From positions 58,905,885 through 58,969,884 of the forward strand of contig CM077161.1 of the NCBI GenBank assembly GCA_039583875.1: a stretch of DNA of 64,000 nucleotides, read 5' to 3'. This DNA is from Platanthera guangdongensis (Eukaryota; Streptophyta; Magnoliopsida; Asparagales; Orchidaceae). The notes beneath the pieces were generated by a model. That model saw only the letters and a program-made list of their open reading frames with translations. It was not told the DNA's origin and did no database searches. Each line of letters opens with the position of its first letter. Within the stretch, counting starts at the first letter, position 1. Below, piece after piece: positions 21,680-31,560 of this stretch. The position numbers and the translations under genes are program-made.

Positions 21680-23068
21680 TATAACACCCCCATCCGTCGC
21701 ATGGCATATAACAGAAGGTCCAGCTGGAACCCGACGCCATATACCACAGACAGTCGGAAGGGTTACATAAGAATATTCAAACTATCCAATTAAGACTACT
21801 CGTCCTAACAGAGCATTCTAGCGGAAGCTTTTAAAAGTTGAAAGAACCCAAAACTTAAATCCAATAATCATGAATGTCCACAATCACCCCACTGGAATGA
21901 AAACCAAATACACTGAAAGGGTACACGGCCTTATGGCTACACAAGGGGGACTATTCACATCAACCCCAAGGAACACCACGCACTCACCGCACACTCGCAG
22001 GAGCGGGTTTCCCTATGCAAAAAGGAAGAGAGCTTCACATGCTCAAGTAGAGAATCGTTACCCTTGTACTCCGCTTTTGCGCCATGGAAAAAATATACGA
22101 ATAGAAGTGTTCGCAACGGAATTTCTTCCACGGATCCGCTCTCGATTTTCCAAACGGTCCTCCGATGCTCCACCGGCGGTCGGAATCCTCGTCCTTCTTC
22201 CTCCTCTCTCTAACTCCTTGGAAAGAGAATGGCTTGGAGAAAATGAAGAGTTAACTCCCCCATTCCCGGCCTTAACAGAGCAGGAAACCGTCTGAGCCAT
22301 TGGATCTTACTTAAAGAAAATGAACGGCTCAGATCTGCACAAAAAATCCCCAGACCTGGGACGAACACGGCCTCGCACAAGGTCGTGTTCCAGGTCGTGT
22401 GCCTCGATCCAGGCACGATTGTCGAACACAGAAACTCACACAGGCTAAGACATGCCTGTGTCTCAACTTGACACGCCCGTGTCTGATCCTCGACACGCCC
22501 GTGACTAGGGGGCGTGTCACATATAACCGCCACGACAACGGACACGACCCAACTGAATACGGGTCGGGACACTGGTATGAACACGCCCATGTCACTCAAC
22601 AATCGTCGTGCAAAAAATCGTCGATCGTCGAACGCAGAGGGTCACTCGACAATCGTCGAGTGCCTTTCGTCGATCGTCGAACGCAGGGGGACACGCCCTC
22701 CCGACACCACCGTGTCGCCTGGCGTGTTCCTCCCGAACACTTTTCGTCGAACTCAATCGGCTTGCACACGGGCATGGGTCAAGATACGCCCGTGTCCCAG
22801 GGCTGTGTCACTAGTAACCGCCATGCCAACCGACATGACTCTTAGGAACACGGGTATAGACATGGTTAGGCACACGCCCGTGTCATATGACATGCCCGTG
22901 TCATTCAGCCGTGTTTCTTACTATGTCCTTCTCGGGACACAGCCGGCCAACACACCCAGCCTGACACGGCCATGGACACGCCCGTGTCCCTGGTCGTGTA
23001 CCTCTATACAGAATTCAAAAATCCTATTTGGATGCAACCAGCTCAAATACAATTTTCGGGGCGTTATA
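21680..23068 (-). repeat. 3' LTR of element D (with internal deletion)
   Basis: It is 1389 bases long. It aligns with 26499-28746, but jumps from CACGGCCTTATGG (about 21935) to ACACAAGGGGGACT, omitting the DNA corresponding to about 26761-27628. The part 22380-23000 is full of ACACG(C)CCGTGT-type palindromes. Confidence 0.85.
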
Positions 23069-23089
23069 AATCTCCCCCACTTAAGGAAT
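23069..23089 (-). other. Polypurine tract of element D
   Basis: The minus strand reads CCTTAAGTGGGGGAGATT directly before the 3' LTR. Confidence 0.75.
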
Positions 23090-23094
23090 TTCAT

Positions 23095-23432
23095 CCCGAA
23101 ATTAAGTAAATGTACACAAATCTAAATGATACCTGAGTGGAATAACTCGGGGTATTCCTCCAACCTAGCTTGCTCTCGCTCCCATGAAGGCTCCTCACGT
23201 CCGCAATGATCTGCGAAGGCTCTTGCATGGCCTTACACAACACCAACACGTGGAACACGTCATGTAGCCCACTCAATTCCGCCGACAGCTTCAATCTATA
23301 CGCTGCCTCGCCAACACGCTACAGGATTTCAAATGGTCCAAGGTATCTTGGACTCAGCTTCTTCAAGCGTCGAACCCGCGACACACCCTTGAACGGCTTA
23401 ATTTTTAAGTACACGGAGTCGCCAACATTGAA
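23095..23432 (-). pseudogene. Integrase C-terminus and chromodomain-like tail of element D
   Basis: This follows the integrase core out of frame. Readable blocks are LKKLSPRYLGPFEI, AAYRLKLSAELSGLHDVFHV and, in another frame, EPSWEREQARLEEYPELFH. In chromoviruses such a tail carries a chromodomain that guides insertion into heterochromatin. Frameshifts are present. Confidence 0.75.
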
Positions 23433-24389
23433 CTACACATTCCTATGTTTGGCGTTATAGTACTTTGACTGTCTATCCTGAGCGATCTTCAACCGTTCTT
23501 GAATTATCCGAATCACTGAAGTGGCATCTTCCACTGCTTGACGTTTGTAAAGCTTCGACTCGCCCGTCTCCAACCAAGACAACGGCGTGCGACACTTTCT
23601 CTCGTACAAGGCCTCGAAAGACGTCATTACAATACTCGCCTGAAAGCTGTTGTTATACGCAAACTTCACCATGTACAGGTGATCCTCCCACTGTTTTCCT
23701 AAATCTAGGACGCACATGCGAAGCATGTCTTCCATCGTACGGTTGACCCTCTCGGTTTGGCCACCCGTCTGCGGATGAAAGATTGTGCTGAACTTTAGCT
23801 TAGTACCCAACAGACTATGAACCAACCTCCAGTCATTTGACGTGAAGCGTCCATCTCGATCACTAATAATACTGCGGGGCACACCATGCAATCGTATAAT
23901 ATTCTCCACATAGAGTTTGGCTAACTTTTCCACCGGATCTTCCTTCCTGACCGGGATAAAGTGCGACACCTTTGTCAACCTATCTATGACCACCCAAATG
24001 GCGTCATTTCCCTTCTGCGACTTCGGCAAACCATGCACAAATTCTATAGATATGTCATCGAATTTTCATTCCGGGATAGTTAGGGACTTCAAGAAACCTC
24101 TGGGCTTTTGGCATTCCGCCTTCACCAATGCACAAGTTCGGAACTTGGCCACATAAAGTGCTACATCCTTCTTCAATCCTGGCCACCAGAATAACTTCTC
24201 CATGTCTCTATACATCTTCGTGCTTCCCGGGTGGATTGAGTACTTGGTATGATGAGCCTCATACATCAACTCCTCCCGAAGATTATCCACACTAGGAACG
24301 CATATGCGACCGTCCTTCCTTAGCAACCCATCCTCAACAGCAAACTGGGAATTTGACCCATCCAAAGATTCATCCAAGATCTTCTTCAT
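23433..24389 (-). pseudogene. Integrase of element D
   Basis: The zinc-binding N-terminus (24389-24066) has H and H in EAHHTKYSIHPG and one Cys in FRTCALVKAE. The other expected Cys is Phe, so the HHCC site is incomplete. The core (24038-23433) holds the three acidic residues: Asp in WVVIDRLTKVSHF, Asp in ISDRDGRFTSNDW and Glu in GGQTERVNRTMEDM. The core frame is open for 201 codons but is separated by stops from the zinc domain. It is a Ty3/gypsy-type integrase. Confidence 0.88.
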
Positions 24390-24438
24390 GCTATTATCCT
24401 GAATTAAAGCCCCGCCGAACTCTATCAGCTAGGTCCCA

Positions 24439-24830
24439 CTACACCTCTGTCCAAAACAGTTTCGCCTCAGCACTAGACTGCTTGTCGATGCAAGATATCT
24501 CCAAATCCTCCAACTCACGGACCAATCTCTCATCATGTATCGATAACCAGTTGGCCTGCGCAGGAGTCCTGCGACTCAACACATCTGCCACTGCATTTCC
24601 TTTCCCAGGCACATAATGAATCTTGAAGGCATAGTCCCCTAAGAACTCCATCCACCTCCACTGCCTCATGTTCAGATCCTTTTGATCTAACTGGTACTTC
24701 AAGCTCTTAAGATCGGTGTAAATATTGACCTTCACACCGTATAGATAGTGCCTCCACAGCTTTAGAGCAAATATCACGGCCGCTAATTCTACGTCGTGAT
24801 TTGGCTTAGGCGTCGAAGTCTGCCCTAGAG
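24439..24830 (-). pseudogene. RNase H of element D
   Basis: The block [20 protein letters not shown] is followed by [20 protein letters not shown] and then [18 protein letters not shown]. These are the standard C-terminal RNase H motifs of plant gypsy elements. Upstream it runs, without a reverse-transcriptase domain, into a protease trace. Confidence 0.85.
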
Positions 24831-25367
24831 TGACAAACAGCTCTGCCCCAGACCGAACTGCCTTGATCCCCTGAGGGGTAGACGTCTACGTCTTGCTCGA
24901 CCCCTTTCACGCACCCAAATTCCATCTCACGACTAGCTCCCAACTGACCTCCAAGCAGTTACAACCAATGCATACTTGCTGCTCCGAGAGCCAGTCCATA
25001 CCAAAGACCACGTCCAACCCCCCTAACGGTAGCGACAACACTCGTAAGTCAAACTCTTGACTCCTAACCCAAATCTAAATGCAACAGATTCTATCCGCGC
25101 GCATTGAGCACTAGTAGTCAACAACATATCCATTATGTCTTTTGCCATCGGAAGAGGTACTCCGACACGCAATACAATTCCTTTGGGCAAACGGGAACGC
25201 GAAGCCCCCTAAACGAATGGTGCTCTCGCCAAATAAATGAAAGTCAGGACTAATCTCAACACAAATAGTTCTAAGCTAACATGCACAAGGGCGACATGTA
25301 TTTACAGTTAACTGCTATAACTTTAAACCGTACCTGTCACCACGACAGCGAGCTTCCTGGCCTCCTA
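24831..25367 (-). pseudogene. Protease remnant and deletion junction of element D
   Basis: On the minus strand the piece near 24990-25060 reads LPLGGLDVVFGMDWLSEQQ, the C-terminal block of gypsy protease. Soon after it the text changes to RNase H ([16 protein letters not shown]). The whole reverse transcriptase is absent. Stops are present. Confidence 0.65.
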
Positions 25368-26275
25368 CTAGCCCAGGCTGTACACTTCAGACTTCCTCTC
25401 GAACTTTGCACGTCCGCTCCAACACCCACGAGCAAAATGCCCCGTCTTCCTGCAGTTATAACAAGAACCCGAGGTTCGGCCTGTAGTTTCCCCTAAAGCA
25501 CCAAAAGGGGTGGCTGGACCCGAAGTCCCAGCCTTCTTATACCACCTACGATATCCAGACTTTGAGGTAGCCGGCACTTTAAACTCTGTTTTCTTAGTAC
25601 TAGAGTCCTCAACTGCTCCTGACATAGATTCCTTAGTCTTCTGAGCACCATCCCGATAAGCTTGGAAAACGTGCCCTTTCTTGCCACAAGTATGGTAGTT
25701 GTAAGTAACCTTGCTAGTCGATGATCTAACCTTCTTCTTCAGCATTCTAAGAGATGCACCCCTCATAGGACTTGCAGAGTTTGATACCCTACTCAGTGGT
25801 ATCTGGTGAATGTTTCCCATATCCACTTCCAAAGATCTAGCCGACTCCATCAAGGCTCGGAATCCCAATAGTTTTGGTCCTAGAAGTAGAATTCGCAGTT
25901 CGTCACGTAGACCACTATAGAATCTATCAATTATAGACCGCTCGTTCTCCAACTCAAAGCATGAGTAGCAGCTTATCAAAAGAAATGCCTGTAAATACTC
26001 ATCAACTGAGTGTGTACCCTGCGCCAAGCACATGTTCAATGGCTGACCTGATGGCCTTCTAAATGTCACTTGATCTAACACACCACCCGACATTGAAGCA
26101 TCTCAGGGACAAAGGGTTGCACATTGCTTCCCTGCTGTGCGTTAGCCATAGCGAGCACCACTTCAATGATCCTTCTTATGATTTCAAACGAAGGAGGGGT
26201 CTCAAGCATGGCACTGGGTGCACTATAATCCTCAGAAACCAGATGTTTTGTCGGCTTTGCGCCACTCCCGGTCAC
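25368..26275 (-). pseudogene. Gag of element D, shortened
   Basis: The frame 26093-25368 has the central gag part (HSVDEYLQAFLLISCY, DRFYSGLRDELRILL) and zinc-binding motifs: YNYHTCGKKGHVFQAYRDG, with a changed first Cys position, and an intact CYNCRKTGHFARGC. The N-terminal piece (26275-26075) is joined to it with loss of the usual N-terminal half. It is nonfunctional as it stands. Confidence 0.75.
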
Positions 26276-26483
26276 CTATAGTCGTACAAAACACCAATAA
26301 GCGACCAAACAAAATTGCAAAAAGCAATTATAGGAACGCGCAGATTCCTCAAACAAGAGTATTTTTCATTCCTAAGTGGACATTCATGGGTTCTTCTAAA
26401 TGTTATAACGATGATGCACACATGTGCTCACCACCCCTTAAAAGAATTCGCCCACGAATTCAGTTAAGCCTGACCGTAACCTC

Positions 26484-26495
26484 CCTCTGATACCA
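26484..26495 (-). other. Primer-binding site of element D
   Basis: The minus strand reads TGGTATCAGAGG, matching initiator-Met tRNA, three bases inside the 5' LTR (26499). Confidence 0.8.
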
Positions 26496-26498
26496 AAT

Positions 26499-28746
26499 TG
26501 TAACACCACCATCCGTCACATGGCATATAACAGAAGGTCCATCTGGAACCCGACGCCATATACCACAGACAGTCGGAAGGGTTACATAAGAATATTCAAA
26601 CTATCCAATTAAGACTACTCATCCTACACAGAGCATTCTAGCGGAAGCTTTTAAAAGTTGAAAGAACCCAATACTTAAATCCAATAATCATGAATGTCCA
26701 CAACCACCCCACTGGAATGAAAACCAAATACACTGAAAGGGTACACGGCCTTATGGCCTTACAAATGTTCACTTAACAAAATAGTTTCTTACATACATCG
26801 GCTCGCAGTCCGGCCACACATGATAAAATAAAAACAACTATTCTTTACGACCTTAAAGGGCCAGCACAGCAACATGAGCTCTAGCCCGCTATCTAGCACT
26901 CGGCTCCGCAGCACCTGCAAGCAACATTCCACCGCACGGTGGCAAACAAAGCAATGGTCAGTCAAAGCTGACCAAATTATAACGACCCCGCCACTTACTC
27001 GGGATGGCGGTGCTCTTTCCCTGTATATCATTAGTCCAGTAAAACAAAAAAACACAATTATACTACGCCACAGGTGTAGGCTCGCACGGCCAAACACCTC
27101 GTGCACTCAGGGCACATTAACTGTGAATCCTGACACTTCAGCGTCTTCACCACCATCCCAAAGATGGCAACCACGTGAGCATTTAGCCTTTCTGACCACC
27201 GTCTAAGGCTCCCGACTATGCCAACGGCCAGTCCCCTTTTCGAGTCTCTCGCACCGAACCACATAGCCTAGGTCCAATTCCACTTGCTCGTTGCTCACAC
27301 CACGTAGTCACTTTAAGACGTACGCACGATCCAAGCTTCTCTCGGATCCCAAAACTTTTCCAAACAATCACATAACCCAGTTATGTTCAAGGCCGGTTCC
27401 CTGACCGCCAAGTTAGCAGAACACGTTTCCGCTCAGTTTTTCGGGTGCGCCTTGGAGTTAATCCCCAAGGATCCCTGCTGCAATCTACCGCGTAGAAACT
27501 CAAAAAACCCAAAGCACGAAGTCTTCTCCGGCAAAACATATCAAATGCAACATCACCGATCCAGACAATACACGTCCGGGTAGGCTTCACACACAATGCA
27601 TATGCCCGTACTTCGATTTCGGACTCTATATGCAACACAAGGGGGACTATTCACATCAACCCCAAGGAACACCACGCACTCACCGCACACTCGCGGGAGC
27701 GGGTTTCCCTATGCAAAAAGGAAGAGAGCTTCACATGCTCAAGTAGAGAATCGTTACCCTTGTAGTCCGCTTTTGCGCCATGGAAAAACTATATGGATAG
27801 AAGTCTTTGCAACGGAATTTCTTCCACGGATCCGCTCTCGGTTCTCCAAACGGTGCTCTAATGCTCCGCCGGTGGCCGGAATCCTCCTCCTTCTTCCTCC
27901 TCTCTCTAACTCCATGGAAAGAGAATGGTTTGGAGAAAATGAAGAGTTAACTCCCCCATTTCAGGCCTTAACAGAGCAGGAAACCGTTTGAGTCATTGGA
28001 TCTTACTTAAAGAAAATGAACGGCTCAGATCTGCACAACAAATCCCCAGACCTGGGTCGAACACGGCCTTGCAAACGGCCATGTTCCAGGCCGTGTGCCT
28101 CGATCCAGGCACGATTGTCGAACACAAAAACCCACACGAGCTAAGACACGCCCGTATCTCAACTTGACACGCCCGTGACTGATCCTCGACACGCCCGTGA
28201 CTAGGGGGCGTGTCACATATAACCGCCACGGCAACAGACACGACCCAACTGAACACGGGTCGGGACACGGGTATGAACATGCCTGTGTCACTCGACAATC
28301 GTCGAGCAAAAAATCGTCGATCGTCGAATGCAGAGGGTCACTCGACAATCATCTAGTGCCTTTCGTCGATCGTCGAACGCAGGGTGACACGCCCTCCCGA
28401 CACGCCCGTGTCGCCTGGCATGTTCCTCCCGAACACTTTTCGTCGAACTCAATCAGCTTGCACACAGGCACGGGTCAAGACACGCCCGTGTCCCGGGGCC
28501 GTGTCACCAGTAACCGCCACGCCATCCGACACGACTCTTGGGAACACGGGTATAGACACGGTTAGGCACACGCCCGTGTCATTCAGCCGTGTTTCTTCCC
28601 GTGTCCTTCTCGGAACACATCCGGCCAACACATCCAGCCTGACACGTCCATGGACATGTACGTGTCCCTGTCCGTGTACCTCTATACAGAATTCAAAAAT
28701 CCTATTTGGATGCAACCAGCTCAAATACAAATCTCGGGGCGTTATA
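26499..28746 (-). repeat. 5' LTR of element D
   Basis: It is 2248 bases long, starts TGTAACACC in plus orientation and ends GCGTTATA. The part 28070-28670 is a dense array of ACACGCCCGTGT-type palindromes and TCGTCGATCGTCGA words. The ORFs called in both strands here are produced by the repeats. Confidence 0.85.
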
Positions 28747-28751
28747 TGGGT

Positions 28752-28985
28752 ACCTAAAGGAACGGCCACCTCTGGCTCCTTTTGGATACCTAAATCTCTT
28801 ATCTATTAACACCCACAATCTGCGTGAACTAAGTTTCTAAAAGAACTACATGATATCTTACTTTACAATATGCCTACTAGACTGTCTTGTTTTTCATCTT
28901 CCTTTTTTTCTTTTTCGTAAATAGGGTTATTGTAGTGCATTATTTTATTTCTTTTTGTTTATTTCTGGTCTAGGTTTTTGGAACT
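28752..28985 (+). pseudogene. Element E remnant, part 2
   Basis: Directly after the target duplication the plus strand reads WVPKGTATSGSFWIPKS, the linker that follows the zinc knuckle in Sirevirus gag. It ends at a stop near 28809. The rest to 28985 is AT-rich with no recognisable gene. Confidence 0.5.
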
Positions 28986-29116
28986 ATCACGATATATAGT
29001 GCCACGAGGATAATAAGAACAATAATAGACATGATAAGCAGAGGTGTTGACAGAAATCCAATCAACAGAAATAAAGCAAATTCCATAACTAATATTAGTT
29101 CAACCTGCTTTATTAC

Positions 29117-29215
<99 letters not shown>

Positions 29216-29942
29216 AAATGAAGAAAGCTACTCCTCTGAAAATGTGGGAGAAATGTTGAACTTGCTCATTATTTGCTTGAGCATCTTCTTCATTCCCTTT
29301 ACTTCCTTCACCGTTTGCTTGATCTCCTGGCCCTGATCCTCCACCATGTTGTAGATATCCCTGCTGGTTTCCCTAAGGGACCAGGTACGATGTAACGAAG
29401 GTTGTGGTGCAGGTGTCCGCGCTCATGGGGAAGTAGGAATATCACCTACCTTATAGATTAGAGGGCAGCTATCTGTAGGGTACACCAACAAGTCGATGGT
29501 CGGGTACTTCTCCATCAGGATGCTTTGGATCACACCGCCCAAAGGCAGTGGGTTCACCCACTGTCAGTCGAGGATTTGGGGATAAAGGTGTAGTGCATCA
29601 TGGAGAGAATGAGATCTGATACACTGAAGGAATTCACACCCAAGATACAGTATGTCACCAATGACAGTTGGGTTGTGATTTTCATGGTGTCCCCGTCCTT
29701 GAACATAAGGGAGTGACGTAGGACATCCTGGATGATGCGGGCATCGGGAGTGAGAGTGTCAACCGAAGTGATGAGATCTGAACACCCCTCCACACTGTGG
29801 AGAACCCGTTCCTCTCTCTCCAGTTCTGAGTTATTCTGAAGGACTCGACGATGTCGAGATGCGGAGAGTTGGGCGTCTAGACATACTTCGTCTCGAGATC
29901 CAAGTGGAGTATCATCACTACTTCAGCCCTGATACAGGACTG
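28986..29942 (-). pseudogene. Element F: downstream-ORF remnant, C-terminal part
   Basis: The minus-strand frame through 29793-29554 reads EREERVLHSVEGCSDLITSV, then TPDARIIQDVLRHSLMF. Past the end of the ORF it goes on with WVNPLPLGGVIQSIL and PTIDLLVYPTDSCPLIY. It appears to continue the ORF that starts at 36198, the gap being the nested insertion N/K. I recognise it only as an extra ORF of the Sirevirus downstream type. The AT microsatellite (29122-29213) and the AT-rich tail to 28986 lie after it. Confidence 0.45.
29122..29213. repeat. (AT)n microsatellite
   Basis: About 92 bases of uninterrupted TA/AT. A shorter (AT)n run lies at the same relative place, after the downstream ORF, in element J (61377-61402). 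Confidence 0.95.
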
Positions 29943-30521
29943 TGAAAGTGCGGGTTAGATCTTAACTAAGCAGATTATCACAGCAGAAATACAAGATAAG
30001 AAATGCAGAAAGAAATCAAGCAACACAGAAGACACAAGGATTTTTATAGTGGTTCCCCAAATCTGGGTATTCCACTCTTCTACCACCCTGGTAGGAATCC
30101 ACTACAGGAAGGGGTTGATCAGGTGTCCTGGCACCAATGGGGTTTTGATCAGGTTCCCAAAAACCAAACCCTCAAGTCTTTTGGAGGGAGACTTGCAACC
30201 AGAATAATTTTGAAGGGAATTAAAACCCTGTACAGAGGTGGAGTGAGAGGGTAATGAGGTCTTCTCTTTCTCAAGTCAAATGAGAAGACTTGTGGATTGT
30301 TGTTTAGCAGCTTTGCTCACCCTGAGATGTAGAATGAATCAGGAAGAATGCTGGAGCACTGCTTCAGGGTGATAGGTCTTCAAAAACCTAGATTTCCTGG
30401 TCCAGAGAAAGTCTCCAGGAACTTCTTGTGACTGATATGAATGTATTGTCTTTGAAGTTATCCTGAGTAAAAGCAGATGAAGAAGACTCTTGATATTGAT
30501 GTAGTGTTCTTCTTCTTCTTT
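29943..30521 (-). repeat. LTR N, part 1
   Basis: It starts TGAAAGTGCGGG in plus orientation and contains TTTATAGTGGTTCCCCAAAT, a word shared by the other Sirevirus LTRs here. It is interrupted by element K and resumes at 35197. GACTG (29938-29942) and GACTA (35852-35856) may be its target duplication. No polypurine tract or primer site is seen next to it, so it is probably a solo LTR. Confidence 0.6.
30517..30521. other. Target-site duplication of element K, left
   Basis: TTCTT here equals TTCTT at 35192-35196. Both lie in a TTC-rich stretch, but they abut the LTR ends exactly. Confidence 0.8.
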
Positions 30522-30901
30522 GTTGAAGTATTAGACCGGGCGGCTTAGCGGTCTGATCCAGCGGTTTGTTGACCGAGCGGCTTAGCGGTCTGTTCCAGCG
30601 GTTTGTAGACCGGGCGGTCTGGCGGTCTCTCTCTACGGCTTGTTCTATCCTGCTGGTGTTGCCGAGCGGTTATCCCATCTGTCTAACCGCGCGGCCTGAT
30701 CGGTCTCCATTATTCTAGCCGCTCAGCCTGTAAATGTTTAGTCCCACATTGTTTGTAGACTCTCTTTCTTATCTCCTCCATTCTATATAAGGGAGGCCAT
30801 ACCTTTGTAAATGATATCTTTTTTGGATAATAAACTTTTCATTATTCAAAAGTTTACTCGCTTGTTCTCGTCTTTTCTCTTCTTGTCTCTACTTTCTAAC
30901 A
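30522..30901 (+). repeat. 5' LTR of element K
   Basis: It runs from TGTTGAAGTATTAG to TTTCTAACA. The first half has repeated GCGGTCTG and GACCGGGCGG words in inverted order. A TATA box lies at 30784-30790 and a polyadenylation-like AATAAA word near 30829. Confidence 0.95.
30784..30790 (+). promoter_or_regulatory. TATA box of element K LTR
   Basis: The plus strand reads TTCTATATAAGGGAGG, a strong plant TATA context, about 110 bases before the LTR end. The same box is in the 3' LTR at 35074-35080. Confidence 0.75.
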
Positions 30902-30914
30902 TGGTATCAGAGGA
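30902..30914 (+). other. Primer-binding site of element K
   Basis: TGGTATCAGAGGA starts at the first base after the LTR and matches initiator-Met tRNA. Confidence 0.85.
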
Positions 30915-31560
30915 CACGGTCATTTCCTCCTAATTCTGTGCGCCCTCTGTTGTTCGCAACTTCTTTTCGGCATTCTGCGACTTGTTTCGCGGCTTGCCCC
31001 CTCTTCTATCCGCGCGGCCTGTTTCTATCCGCGCGGCTTGTCTTTTGTCCGCCGACCTGTTCGCGCGGCTTGCTCCTTCTTGGTTCTCTTCTCCTACTTC
31101 TCTTTGTCGCAGCGACCTGTTTAGTTGTCGCCGCGCCTCTTGTTCTTTCTTGCCTCTCCGACTTCCTAGTCGCTGCGGTCTGTCTCTGTCCGCGTGTGTG
31201 TTGTCTCTCTCCACGCGGTTTGCTGCTGTGATCTGCCTGACCGTGCGGGTTGTTCCTTTCTCCCCGCATCTTGGTCGCGGTCGCCAGCTCTTCTCGTCTA
31301 TTCTGTTCGCTCGAGCTTCTCAGTTCGTGCGACTTCTTCCCCGTCGTGCCTTTGCCCGCCTTCTTGCCGCTGCTGTGATCTGCCTGACCGTGCGGGTTGT
31401 CTCTTTCTTACCCGCATCTTGGTCGCGGTCACCTGCTCTTCTCCTCTCTTCTCTTCTGTTCGCTCGGCCTTTTCAGTCTGCGCGACCTCTTCCCCGCAGT
31501 GCCTCTTTCTAGCCGCTACTGTTCGCGCGGCTTCCTCTATTTTTCTAACCGCCTCTGTTC
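30915..31560 (+). other. GC-rich repeated leader in place of gag
   Basis: About 650 bases between primer site and pol, rich in CGCGCGGCTTG, GTCCGCG and CTTCTTC words. A unit of about 147 bases beginning GCTGCTGTGATCTGCCTGAC occurs twice in tandem (31222 and 31369). Frames here (for example 30982-31512) give Arg/Ala/Cys/Ser-rich text with no likeness to gag. No zinc knuckle exists on either strand. Confidence 0.75.

Larger units (their letters stand above)
21680..28746 (-). mobile_element. Element D: Tekay-like Ty3/gypsy chromovirus without reverse transcriptase
   Basis: This minus-strand element of 7.07 kb has LTRs at 21680-23068 and 26499-28746, initiator-Met primer site, gag, a protease trace, RNase H, integrase and a chromodomain-like tail. 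The gap between the protease trace and RNase H is far too small for reverse transcriptase, so that domain is deleted. The two LTRs differ in length by about 860 bases. Both LTRs end in GCGTTATA instead of the expected TACA. Lineage is judged from the integrase, the EEPSWEREQARLEEYPELF-type tail and the primer site. Confidence 0.85.

Noticed and set aside
21680..28746. Endogenous pararetrovirus (caulimovirus) instead of gypsy element D
   Set aside because: Long LTRs, a gypsy integrase and a 5-base target duplication are present, and no movement-protein or coat-protein text is seen.
22058..28769. ORFs in the LTRs of element D on both strands (22210-22602, 22514-23125, 27596-28565 and others)
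   Set aside because: They come from the ACACGCCCGTGT repeats, occur in both LTRs, and have no domain or consistent start.
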